A stretch of 5,427 bases of DNA from Gammaproteobacteria bacterium (GTDB lineage: Bacteria; Pseudomonadota; Gammaproteobacteria; UBA4575). Shown here in pieces: positions 1 to 5,427 of this stretch (position 1 is the stretch's first letter; every line of letters starts with the position of its first letter). The DNA lies in the NCBI GenBank assembly GCA_028281205.1, contig JANQKJ010000203.1, positions 1 through 5,427 of the forward strand, written 5' to 3'. The position numbers and the translations under genes were made by a program. Below the pieces are notes generated by a model. That model saw only the letters and a list, made by a program, of their open reading frames with translations. It ran no database searches and had not been told where the DNA came from.

Positions 1-2479
1 TGATGGTTACAACTGGGGCAATTGTGTCTATTGTAATGGAGACTTGATCAGGCGCAGACCGTAATCCGGTTGTATCTTCAACACTGACAGCAATACTGAC
101 ACTGCCATCATTAATTGGCGAATCAGGTGTGCACGTCGCAGCTACACTGTCGCCTGTGCATGTTGCTGCAATCAATACACTGTCCACAGTAACTTCAATA
201 GTATTAATATCTACGCCACTGCCGTTATCTGTGAACGACAATGCAATAGCGGGTGTTGAGTCATTTGTGATGGCAGCATTAACTGGCGAAGTAATTGAAA
301 TGTCTGGTGCCACACCCACAGGATTGTCACTCGCAAGCTTAATGAGGAACGCATCATCAAACCCATATGGTGCAGACTGTAATGCGCCGGGCGTGGTATA
401 AAAATTAGAACTACTAGTAATGCCGGCAATGTAAACATCAGCAAGTGGTGTCACATGCAATGCCAGTGCATGCTCAACATCATTTCCGCCTAATTTCGAT
501 GAAAATAATACATTGCTTCCATCTGGAGAGAACTGAGTGATAAAGGCATCTCCACCACTACTAGTGTTATTCGTATTAAACTCGGTAATGGGTGACACAG
601 TTGTGAAGTTATTGGATCTAGTCATCCCCGATACGTAAATACGATCTTGATTATCTGTATCCACTTTCCATCCATATTCAATACTATTGCTGCCTAAGAA
701 AGTACTGAACTCGACTACACCAGTATCTGACATTTTCACCACCACGGCATCACGATTGCCACTGCGCGCAGATTGATAAGGTGATTGCGTGGGGAAGTTA
801 CTGGAATTAGTATCACCGACCACAATAATCTTTCCCGTGCTATCTAACGCGATTCCACGACCGATATCTTTATTACCACCACCCCAATAGGTTCCAAAAT
901 TTAACGTCGTCGCCGCATCATTCAGTTTTGCAATATATAAATCATAATTCCCAGCACGGTTGGCTTGTGGCGCATTGAGTATTGGCAAAATAGATGTTGA
1001 ATTTGTTTTTCCAACCACATAAATATTATTTTGCGCATCAAGTTCAATGTCGAACAGATGATCCTGGTTATTACCACCTAAGTAAGTTGAAAATAGCAAG
1101 CTGCCCGTGGTACTAAATTTTGAGACAACACCATCATAATCATAACTTCCTGGTTTAGTTTCTTGTATGACACCCGTAGTTGTAGGAAAGAAAACACTGC
1201 TATCTGTAATACTGTTGCCTACCACCACTGGATTGCCAGCGCTGTCTAACGCAACATCATATAAGTAATCATAGCCATCACCACCAATGAATGTGGAAAA
1301 TACTAATGCATTACCTGCAGCATTTATTTTAGTGACAAAGCCATCTGATGTGCTATTGGGATTAGTGGCACCACTACCAAACGTGTTTTGAAAGGCATTC
1401 ACTAACGGAAAGTCAGTAGAGTCGGTTGTCCCTGCCACATACACTTCTCCCGCACTGCTGACCGCAATGCCAGGGGAAGGCGTATCATGATCTACATCTA
1501 AAAACTTACCTGTGCCATCATGTCCGGAACCACCAAGATAAGTTGAATAAATAATTGAAGTTCCACTTGGTGATAATTTTGTTATAAAGGCATCATAAAT
1601 GCCCCCTGCATTGTTTGGTTGAATTGGATTCGTGGTTGGAAAATAAATAGAATTGGTATTCCCTGTTAAATAAATACCCGTGCTATCCACCTCAACATCC
1701 GTGATCATTTCATAATCTTCACCGCCAATGAGTGTTGAAAGCTCTAATACAGGATCGATAATTAATGGTTTTGATTTATCATATTTCTTAGTTTTAAAAC
1801 GAACAATATCATTCGCCATAAATTCATAGTTGCCATCCACCATGACTTTTTGGTTATTGATCATTTGGTAAATGATGGGTTTATGCTGTAATAACTTTTG
1901 ATTGCCAGATTTCATCTCCAAACTACCCGCTCTATTTATTTTGAGTGAATCCGCATTTTTCACATCCAATAGGATGTCATTTAGATCGCCACCCGGCTGC
2001 ACGATAAAATCATATTCGAGTAGGTCACCTTTTTTGTAGTAGCGCACGTCAATATTGGAATAAACACTCCTGGCACTGACTTCTTTATACAAGGGAATAT
2101 CTTTAATCCATCTGCTTTCATCATTACCGTAAAAATAATTCACCTTACCGGCAACCATGTCGATTCCTTGTGTTAGTTGATCTGTTGCACCGACAAATTC
2201 TATATAGATAGGTTTTTTCTTGAAGCGCTGATTAGCAACCATTAAGCCTTTATCCGTCACAAAAGCGGTATAGCGCGAAGACTTTAATGCAAACTTAATA
2301 TGTTCAGGAAACTGACCACGATTTTCTTCAAAACGGACAGGTATGCTCCCAAAATTCTTGACTAATTTATGCGAACTGCCCAGCTCTGATTCTGAATGGC
2401 CGATATTAGAGTAAAAGCCAAACACGACTATAGAAAAAAGAAAGAAAGAGACAAATAAAACATGCATTCGATTCAACAT
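1..2479 (-). CDS. Secreted SBBP beta-propeller protein with DUF7948-like N-terminus and Ig-like modules (3' end beyond window)
   Basis: Reading the minus strand from ATG at 2479 gives 826 codons with no stop, continuing past the window edge. Residues 1-30 look like a signal peptide (NRMH, then a hydrophobic stretch near 7-23), so export is inferred. Residues 45-246 match the DUF7948 pattern: FEENRGQ near 50, NYFYG near 114, LEYDFIVQPGGD near 154, PIIYQ near 201 and PLIIDPVLELST near 238. Residues 247-716 hold seven repeats of the SBBP type, each opening with a variant of FSTYLGG (247, 311, 394, 463, 528, 591, 659) and containing D-AFITKLS, LDS-GN-YVVG and TNS-NFPT motifs. Residues 724-820 form an Ig-like module starting APDISITSPVNAA, and APVVTI at 821 seems to start another. 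The start has only a weak GGG 8 nt upstream; ATG at codon 5 is an alternative. A surface or extracellular binding or adhesion role is inferred. Substrate and anchoring are not visible. Confidence 0.88.
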   Translation of the reverse strand, partial: MLNRMHVLFVSFFLFSIVVFGFYSNIGHSESELGSSHKLVKNFGSIPVRFEENRGQFPEHIKFALKSSRYTAFVTDKGLMVANQRFKKKPIYIEFVGATDQLTQGIDMVAGKVNYFYGNDESRWIKDIPLYKEVSARSVYSNIDVRYYKKGDLLEYDFIVQPGGDLNDILLDVKNADSLKINRAGSLEMKSGNQKLLQHKPIIYQMINNQKVMVDGNYEFMANDIVRFKTKKYDKSKPLIIDPVLELSTLIGGEDYEMITDVEVDSTGIYLTGNTNSIYFPTTNPIQPNNAGGIYDAFITKLSPSGTSIIYSTYLGGSGHDGTGKFLDVDHDTPSPGIAVSSAGEVYVAGTTDSTDFPLVNAFQNTFGSGATNPNSTSDGFVTKINAAGNALVFSTFIGGDGYDYLYDVALDSAGNPVVVGNSITDSSVFFPTTTGVIQETKPGSYDYDGVVSKFSTTGSLLFSTYLGGNNQDHLFDIELDAQNNIYVVGKTNSTSILPILNAPQANRAGNYDLYIAKLNDAATTLNFGTYWGGGNKDIGRGIALDSTGKIIVVGDTNSSNFPTQSPYQSARSGNRDAVVVKMSDTGVVEFSTFLGSNSIEYGWKVDTDNQDRIYVSGMTRSNNFTTVSPITEFNTNNTSSGGDAFITQFSPDGSNVLFSSKLGGNDVEHALALHVTPLADVYIAGITSSSNFYTTPGALQSAPYGFDDAFLIKLASDNPVGVAPDISITSPVNAAITNDSTPAIALSFTDNGSGVDINTIEVTVDSVLIAATCTGDSVAATCTPDSPINDGSVSIAVSVEDTTGLRSAPDQVSITIDTIAPVVTI

Positions 2480-2510
2480 AATCGATACCCAGCCAGTTGT
2501 TTATACTCAC

Positions 2511-2544
2511 TGACACATACTTCTATTAGTGCTGATATTTGTCA
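2511..2544. repeat. Imperfect inverted repeat overlapping a TTGACA hexamer
   Basis: The arms TGACACATA (2511-2519) and TATTTGTCA (2536-2544) are complementary at 8 of 9 positions, separated by 16 bases. The right arm overlaps the minus-strand TTGACA at 2545-2540, 61 bases or more upstream of the propeller gene's start codon. This placement would suit a dimeric regulator controlling that gene, but function is inference only. Confidence 0.35.
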
Positions 2545-2559
2545 ATTAAAATATTTATT

Positions 2560-2626
2560 ACTTAATTATTTATATACAAACCAACTATTGAATTAAGTTA
2601 TTATATTTATCATACACTTAATTAAG
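2560..2626. repeat. Three copies of a CTTAATT/AATTAAG motif
   Basis: CTTAATT occurs at 2561-2567, its complement AATTAAG at 2591-2597, and the full palindrome CTTAATTAAG at 2617-2626. The first two form an 8-bp inverted repeat (ACTTAATT 2560-2567, AATTAAGT 2591-2598). The spacing of about 26-30 bases is not far from three helical turns. In such AT-rich DNA this may be chance; a repeated regulator site is the alternative. Confidence 0.25.
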
Positions 2627-2653
2627 GCTATTGAGATTTAAAATTAATAACGT

Positions 2654-2667
2654 TAACCAATTGGTTA
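2654..2667. promoter_or_regulatory. Perfect 14-bp palindrome, candidate operator
   Basis: TAACCAATTGGTTA reads identically on both strands. It sits near the middle of the propeller/yccA spacer and is not followed by a T-run on either strand, so it does not resemble a terminator. Perfect palindromes of this size are typical of sites for dimeric helix-turn-helix repressors. No cognate regulator gene is visible in the window. Confidence 0.35.
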
Positions 2668-2695
2668 CAAAAAATTCATAATCTAATTACATAAA

Positions 2696-2749
2696 GTAGG
2701 GGCAAAAATAGATGATAGATTTAAATTTTTGCACTACTGAAATCCCTAC
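2696..2749. repeat. Nested inverted repeat (possible hairpin or element end)
   Basis: GTAGGG (2696-2701) is followed directly by GCAAAAAT (2702-2709). After a 15-base loop comes the complement ATTTTTGC (2725-2732), then 11 unpaired bases, then CCCTAC (2744-2749). Both the 8-bp inner and 6-bp outer arms are perfect. It could fold as RNA with a one-sided bulge, or be a degenerate element terminus. No matching second end was found in the spacer. Confidence 0.3.
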
Positions 2750-3068
2750 GTTGAAGATGTGACAAACAAAGAACAATGCACTTTTTCCATATGTGAGCGA
2801 GGACCACATAACCATTCGATTAAAACTTATCAACCATAAACTCAAAATTGATAGTAAAATTTCTGTAACAATTCTTAGTAGCTTGACTCCTTTTTGTAGC
2901 TGCCAGATTTGTGAATCAAAGCCACTTTTTACTGTCACAACATGTTGAAATATATGTAAAGAAACCATATATCTGTGTATAAGGAAATTACGACCAATTA
3001 TAAAGATAAGTCAGTGGTAAACTGAGCATTATTTTTATAAAATTTGATAAATTAATTACGGATCATAC

Positions 3069-3074
3069 TGAGGA
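3069..3074 (+). promoter_or_regulatory. Ribosome binding site of yccA, fixes ATG start at 3081
   Basis: TGAGGA lies 6 nt before ATG 3081. A TTG codon directly in front (3078) is also in frame, but would leave only 3 nt of spacing, so ATG is the better start. Confidence 0.7.
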
Positions 3075-3080
3075 CATTTG

Positions 3081-3746
3081 ATGAACAACTATAACCCTAC
3101 GATCACATCAACATCAGCGGTAAGTATTAACAAAGTACTACGCAATACTTACATGCTACTCTCGCTGACATTATTGTTCAGCGCTGTGACTGCTACCGCA
3201 TCCATGCTGCTTCAAGTCAGTCATGTAGTCTCATTAGTATGCTCGTTTGGTGCATTGGGATTAATCTGGTTCGTATTACCCCGTACAGCACATTCTGCTG
3301 CAGGTATCGGTATTGTATTCGCGATCACAGGTTTATTGGGATTTGGCTTAGGTCCCATTCTTAATCATTACTTAGCACTATCCAACGGCTCGCAACTGAT
3401 CGCAACTTCTCTAGGCGGTACGGGCATTATCTTTATGGCGCTTTCTGGTTACGTGCTAACAACTAAACGCGACTTTAGCTTCATGGGTGGCTTCTTAATG
3501 GTCGGCCTCATAATTGCCGTCCTTGCTATGGTGGCTAATCTATTCTTGCAAATACCCGCACTATCTCTTGCATTATCATCTGCAATTATATTAATCATGA
3601 GTGGATTAATTTTGTTTGACACTAGCCGTATCGTCAACGGTGGTGAAACAAATTACGTTACAGCTACCGTATCCCTATACTTAAGCTTGTACAATATTTT
3701 TGTCAGCTTATTGCACTTACTAGGAATATTTGGTGGTGATGAATAA
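3081..3746 (+). CDS. yccA: YccA-type Bax inhibitor-1 family inner-membrane protein (FtsH modulator)
   Basis: The 221-residue product matches the Bax inhibitor-1 family, and specifically the YccA branch, in length and sequence. Family hallmarks seen are KVLRNTYMLLSLTLLFSA (18-35), GPILNHYL (91-98), YVLTTKRDFSFMGG (124-137), ANLFLQIPAL (152-161), GGETNY (187-192) and LYLSLYNIFVSLLHLLGI (199-216). About seven membrane segments are visible (near 24-44, 48-66, 72-92, 106-126, 133-153, 159-179, 196-216), after a short polar N-terminus. In E. coli, YccA binds the membrane protease FtsH, is a slow substrate of it, and limits degradation of the SecY translocon when it jams. The same role is inferred here. 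One acidic residue of the calcium-channel-type sensor is kept (D180 in LFDTSRIV), while the second position is serine/asparagine-like, as I recall for E. coli YccA. Transcription ends at the hairpin at 3770-3801. No tusE gene follows, unlike E. coli. Confidence 0.95.
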   Translation: MNNYNPTITSTSAVSINKVLRNTYMLLSLTLLFSAVTATASMLLQVSHVVSLVCSFGALGLIWFVLPRTAHSAAGIGIVFAITGLLGFGLGPILNHYLALSNGSQLIATSLGGTGIIFMALSGYVLTTKRDFSFMGGFLMVGLIIAVLAMVANLFLQIPALSLALSSAIILIMSGLILFDTSRIVNGGETNYVTATVSLYLSLYNIFVSLLHLLGIFGGDE

Positions 3747-3769
3747 ATTAATCACAAGTTAGCAAATAC

Positions 3770-3801
3770 AAAAGCCCATTGAGATTTTCGATGGGCTTTT
3801 T
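3770..3801 (+). terminator. Intrinsic terminator after yccA
   Basis: AAAAGCCCAT (3770-3779) pairs perfectly with ATGGGCTTTT (3791-3800). The inner TGA/TCG extends the stem around a small loop, and a T-run at 3797-3801 follows. It begins 24 bases after the yccA stop. The A-run on the left arm means it could also work on the other strand, but no leftward gene ends here. Confidence 0.88.
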
Positions 3802-3820
3802 ACTTTCTGGCATATAAAAC

Positions 3821-3826
3821 GGAGGG
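3821..3826 (+). promoter_or_regulatory. Strong ribosome binding site of the 61-residue protein
   Basis: GGAGGG sits 6 nt before ATG 3833, close to the ideal Shine-Dalgarno sequence. This is the main evidence that the small frame behind it is translated. Confidence 0.75.
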
Positions 3827-3832
3827 AAAAAC

Positions 3833-4018
3833 ATGGATGCAATGCAAATTGCCTCAGCCATATTTTTAATACTGGTACTCGCGTTTTTATTCCCTCGCGC
3901 CAAGCATATGTTTTTAAATTCCCCTAAAGCTGAATCAGGTGATTGGTCATCCGCATTACTCCCACTGATTGCTGTAGTTGGATTTGTTGTAATACTTATC
4001 TGGCTTGTCAGTCAATAA
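3833..4018 (+). CDS. Small two-helix membrane protein, function unknown
   Basis: This 61-residue frame has a near-ideal ribosome binding site. Two hydrophobic segments are visible: residues 5-21 (QIASAIFLILVLAFLFP) and about 42-59 (ALLPLIAVVGFVVILIWL). They are joined by a polar stretch, PRAKHMFLNSPKAESGDW, carrying several basic residues. This predicts a membrane hairpin with a basic, probably cytoplasmic loop and both termini outside. I do not recognise a named family. The coding start lies only 32 bases after the yccA terminator and no clear promoter fits between them. A TTGAGA at 3779-3784 with TACTTT at 3801-3806 (16-base spacing) is a weak candidate. Expression may instead depend on readthrough from yccA. 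Its stop is 3 bp from the yajQ stop on the other strand. Confidence 0.75.
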   Translation: MDAMQIASAIFLILVLAFLFPRAKHMFLNSPKAESGDWSSALLPLIAVVGFVVILIWLVSQ

Positions 4019-4021
4019 CAA

Positions 4022-4504
4022 CTAATCTCTAAAATTATCAAACTGCAAAGGCACACCAAAACTTTGCTCACGCAATAACTGCATCGTTTGTTGCAAGTCA
4101 TCACGCTTTTTTCCTGTAACCCTTACTTTTTCACCCTGGATTTGTGACTGTACTTTTACTTTACTCTCTTTAATTAATTTAGAGATTTTTTTACCAATTT
4201 CAGTGCTGATGCCTTGATTAATAATAATATCTTGTGTCGCACGTTTATTGGCTTCTACTAGTTTACCCTTGGAAACACATTCAAGATCGATTCCTCGTTT
4301 AGCCATTTTCTGTGTTACCACATCGTAGATTTGTTTAATCTGAAACTCTACTTCTGCTTCCAGGGAAACAATATTTTCTTTTAGTGTGATTTTGGCATTA
4401 CTACCTTTAAAATCGAAGCGATTCCCAATTTCTCTATTTGCCTGGTCAATGGCATTGGCCAACTCATGGGTATCAACTTCAGAGACAACATCGAATGACG
4501 GCAC
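4022..4504 (-). CDS. yajQ: YajQ family nucleotide / cyclic di-GMP binding protein
   Basis: The product is 160 residues, the normal length for the YajQ (UPF0234) family, and matches it end to end. MPSFDVVSEVD at the start, RFDFKGS (29-35), the basic KLVEANKRAT segment (81-90), VRVTGKKRDDLQ (127-138) and the C-terminal FGVPLQFDNFRD (149-160) are characteristic. The family folds as two ferredoxin-like halves and is cytoplasmic. E. coli YajQ has been reported to bind nucleotides and RNA. Xanthomonas and Pseudomonas homologues bind cyclic di-GMP and work with a transcription regulator. Which activity applies here cannot be told from sequence. The start codon is GTG at 4504, chosen because AGGAG (4515-4511) sits 6 nt before it and because it gives the conserved MPSFD. 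It is divergent from the DUF423 gene and convergent with the 61-residue gene. Confidence 0.95.
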   Translation of the reverse strand: MPSFDVVSEVDTHELANAIDQANREIGNRFDFKGSNAKITLKENIVSLEAEVEFQIKQIYDVVTQKMAKRGIDLECVSKGKLVEANKRATQDIIINQGISTEIGKKISKLIKESKVKVQSQIQGEKVRVTGKKRDDLQQTMQLLREQSFGVPLQFDNFRD

Positions 4505-4510
4505 TATACT
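4482..4510 (+). promoter_or_regulatory. Candidate sigma-70 promoter of the DUF423 gene
   Basis: GAGACA (4482-4487, 4 of 6 consensus matches) and TATACT (4505-4510, 5 of 6) are separated by exactly 17 bases, predicting a transcript start near 4517 and a leader of about 23 bases. The promoter spans the yajQ start codon on the opposite strand. Confidence 0.5.
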
Positions 4511-4515
4511 CTCCT
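4511..4515 (-). promoter_or_regulatory. Ribosome binding site of yajQ, supports GTG start
   Basis: On the minus strand AGGAG lies 6 nt before GTG 4504. No in-frame ATG nearby would give the conserved MPSFD N-terminus. Confidence 0.75.
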
Positions 4516-4539
4516 AAATTTTGAACAAATGGGAATGAT

Positions 4540-4917
4540 ATGAAACACAATGTAATAATTTCTGTAGGTAGTTTCAATGCTGCTTTAGCTATTGCACTTG
4601 GCGCATTTGCAGCTCACGGCCTTGAACAGCATTTAGATGAACGCAGTATACAAGTATTTAATACCGCTGCAGACTTTCATTTTTGGCATGCATTGGGGAT
4701 TATTTTAGTTGGCTTAATTGCCAAGAACCTTACAAGTGATAACTATTCAACTATTGCCGGCCTAATGAATTTAGGTATTATTTTATTTTGCGGCAGCTTG
4801 TATGTGCTAAGCACAACAGGGATAAAGTGGTTGGGTATGATTACACCGTTTGGAGGGACTGCATTTATTATTGCCTGGCTTTGGTTAGCATGGAAAACAT
4901 TGCGTAGTCACGATTGA
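4540..4917 (+). CDS. DUF423 (YgdD-type) inner-membrane protein
   Basis: The 125-residue product has the typical length and motifs of the DUF423 family: GAFAAHGL (21-28), FHFWHALGI (46-54), LFCGSLYVLSTTG (82-94) and WLGMITPFGGTAFI (97-110). Four hydrophobic segments are visible near 5-27, 46-64, 70-92 and 96-118, so it is predicted to be an integral inner-membrane protein. E. coli YgdD is a member. The family's biochemical role is not established and none is proposed here. ATG 4540 has a modest GGGA 5 nt upstream. The 3' end overlaps the MOSC gene on the other strand by 10 bp, leaving no room for a terminator between them. It starts 35 bp from the yajQ start on the opposite strand. Confidence 0.9.
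   Translation: MKHNVIISVGSFNAALAIALGAFAAHGLEQHLDERSIQVFNTAADFHFWHALGIILVGLIAKNLTSDNYSTIAGLMNLGIILFCGSLYVLSTTGIKWLGMITPFGGTAFIIAWLWLAWKTLRSHD
4549..4577 (-). promoter_or_regulatory. Candidate sigma-70 promoter of yajQ
   Basis: On the minus strand TTGAAA (4577-4572, 5 of 6 matches) and TACATT (4554-4549, 4 of 6) are 17 bases apart. This predicts a transcript start near 4542 and a leader of about 38 bases. It lies inside the first codons of the DUF423 gene. Confidence 0.4.
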
Positions 4918-5399
4918 ACACTCAGCACACGCAATTCATCACCCTTTTTAATGACTCCACTTTGGATAACTTTTGCTGTTAAACCACCATGGCCACGCAA
5001 AGCATTGAACACTCCATGACCCAAGTGCGCTTCTATTTTGCGGCAAGGGTGGCAAAACCCACTAATGACTAAAGTCGCTTCTCCTAGTTGGATTGTGCAA
5101 TCCTTGAGTGCATTAAGATTAATACCGGAAATAGCAATATTTCGCCGCATATCTGCGAAACTCATTTCCACATCTGGTAGCAATGCACGCACAACATCAA
5201 GGTATTCTGCCTGAATTAGTGTTACCTGGCGTTTGCCGCCAGCTCGTTGGCCAGCTTTGTCACCTTCGAGGCCGCGGTCTGTGATGGCACGTACACAGGA
5301 TTTTTCTATTACCGGGGCACCCTGATCAGGCCGTACACCTAACCATTCAACCTTACCATTATGAGGAAAATGCTGTTTAAGTTCGGCTACCTTTTGCAC
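4908..5399 (-). CDS. MOSC domain-containing protein
   Basis: The 163-residue product is essentially a single MOSC domain, the C-terminal domain of molybdenum cofactor sulfurases also found alone in many bacteria. Features seen are RGLEGDKAGQRAGGKRQVTLI (from residue 42), MRRNIAISGINL (84-95), the HPCRKIE segment (117-123) with the family's conserved cysteine at 119, and HGGLTAKVIQSGVIKKGDEL (137-156). MOSC proteins are thought to carry or transfer sulfur, or act on reduced molybdenum-cofactor substrates; the partner is unknown here. The start is GTG 5399: an in-frame TGA at 5414-5412 rules out a longer protein, and no in-frame ATG occurs near the N-terminus. The ribosome binding site is weak (GAG about 9 nt upstream), so translation may depend on an upstream gene outside the window. 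Confidence 0.88.
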   Translation of the reverse strand: MQKVAELKQHFPHNGKVEWLGVRPDQGAPVIEKSCVRAITDRGLEGDKAGQRAGGKRQVTLIQAEYLDVVRALLPDVEMSFADMRRNIAISGINLNALKDCTIQLGEATLVISGFCHPCRKIEAHLGHGVFNALRGHGGLTAKVIQSGVIKKGDELRVLSVQS

Positions 5400-5427
5400 A
5401 GGAAGTCTCGTTCATATTCTGCGGTTT

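Larger units (their letters stand above)
2480..3080. other. AT-rich divergent intergenic spacer, no convincing gene
   Basis: This 601-base spacer lies between the starts of the propeller gene (leftward) and yccA (rightward) and must carry both promoters. It is very AT-rich at 2540-2700 and less so at 2745-2950. For the propeller gene a perfect TTGACA lies on the minus strand at 2545-2540, but no good -10 hexamer sits 16-18 nt downstream. For yccA there are TATAAA hexamers at 2999-3004 and 3036-3041 without a good -35 partner. An open minus-strand frame at 2687-2968 (93 codons) resembles no family I know and lacks a ribosome binding site. The plus strand is open at 2763-2945 but has no start. 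A decayed gene or mobile-element remnant is possible but not shown. Dyads within the spacer are listed separately. Confidence 0.6.

Noticed and set aside
129..401. Plus-strand open frame of 90 codons
   Set aside because: It lies inside the minus-strand propeller gene, whose frame shows clear family motifs throughout; this is a shadow with no recognisable domain.
211..444. Minus-strand open frame of 77 codons in another frame
   Set aside because: It overlaps the propeller gene out of frame, across the last blade and the start of the Ig-like module; no domain or ribosome binding site.
2938..2947. CAACATGTTG 10-bp palindrome
   Set aside because: Short enough to occur by chance in the spacer and not positioned near a promoter or another copy.
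2687..2968. 93-codon minus-strand frame in the spacer as a gene
   Set aside because: No Shine-Dalgarno sequence before its ATG, no recognised family and an irregular hydrophobic composition. Kept only as part of an unexplained region.
3078..3080. TTG start for yccA giving one extra residue
   Set aside because: The ribosome binding site is only 3 nt away, whereas ATG 3081 has a normal 6-nt spacing.
3449..3637. 62-codon minus-strand frame inside yccA
   Set aside because: Antisense shadow of a well-conserved gene.
5379..5417. Short minus-strand ATG frame (MNETSCAKG...) just upstream of the MOSC start
   Set aside because: Out of frame with the MOSC protein and ends after 12 codons; not a better start and no evidence of a leader peptide.

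Overview
The window reads as chromosomal DNA from a moderately AT-rich gammaproteobacterium. The main evidence is an FtsH-modulator-type Bax inhibitor-1 protein that closely resembles enterobacterial YccA as I remember it, together with a full-length YajQ and a DUF423 (YgdD-type) membrane protein. The genus cannot be fixed from this sequence. No RNA genes, CRISPR array, insertion sequence or phage gene was recognised.

Layout. Positions 1-2479 (minus strand) hold the first 826 codons of a very large exported protein that runs off the left edge. It has a signal peptide, a DUF7948-like N-terminal domain, seven SBBP-type beta-propeller repeats, one Ig-like module and the first residues of what looks like another. 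Positions 2480-3080 are an AT-rich spacer between this gene and yccA, which are transcribed divergently. I see no convincing gene in the spacer, but it holds several dyads that could be operators or RNA structures. Positions 3081-3746 encode YccA, followed by a strong intrinsic terminator. Thirty-two bases after it, a 61-residue two-helix membrane protein (3833-4018) begins behind an excellent ribosome binding site. yajQ (4022-4504, minus, GTG start) meets that gene tail to tail with 3 bp between stops. yajQ and the DUF423 gene (4540-4917, plus) are divergent with 35 bp between start codons. The DUF423 gene overlaps a MOSC-domain gene (4908-5399, minus, GTG start) by 10 bp at the 3' ends.

The five complete genes on the right are compact and mostly unrelated in function: membrane protease modulation, a small membrane protein of unknown role, a nucleotide or c-di-GMP binding protein, an unknown membrane protein and a MOSC sulfur-carrier-type domain. 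Nothing suggests they form one pathway, and strand alternation means no two are in an obvious operon, except possibly yccA and the 61-residue gene by readthrough. The large left-hand protein is the accessory-looking part.

I found no multi-gene system that I would call new. The items most worth a second look are the architecture of the propeller protein, the operator-like dyads in the spacer, and the face-to-face promoters between yajQ and the DUF423 gene.
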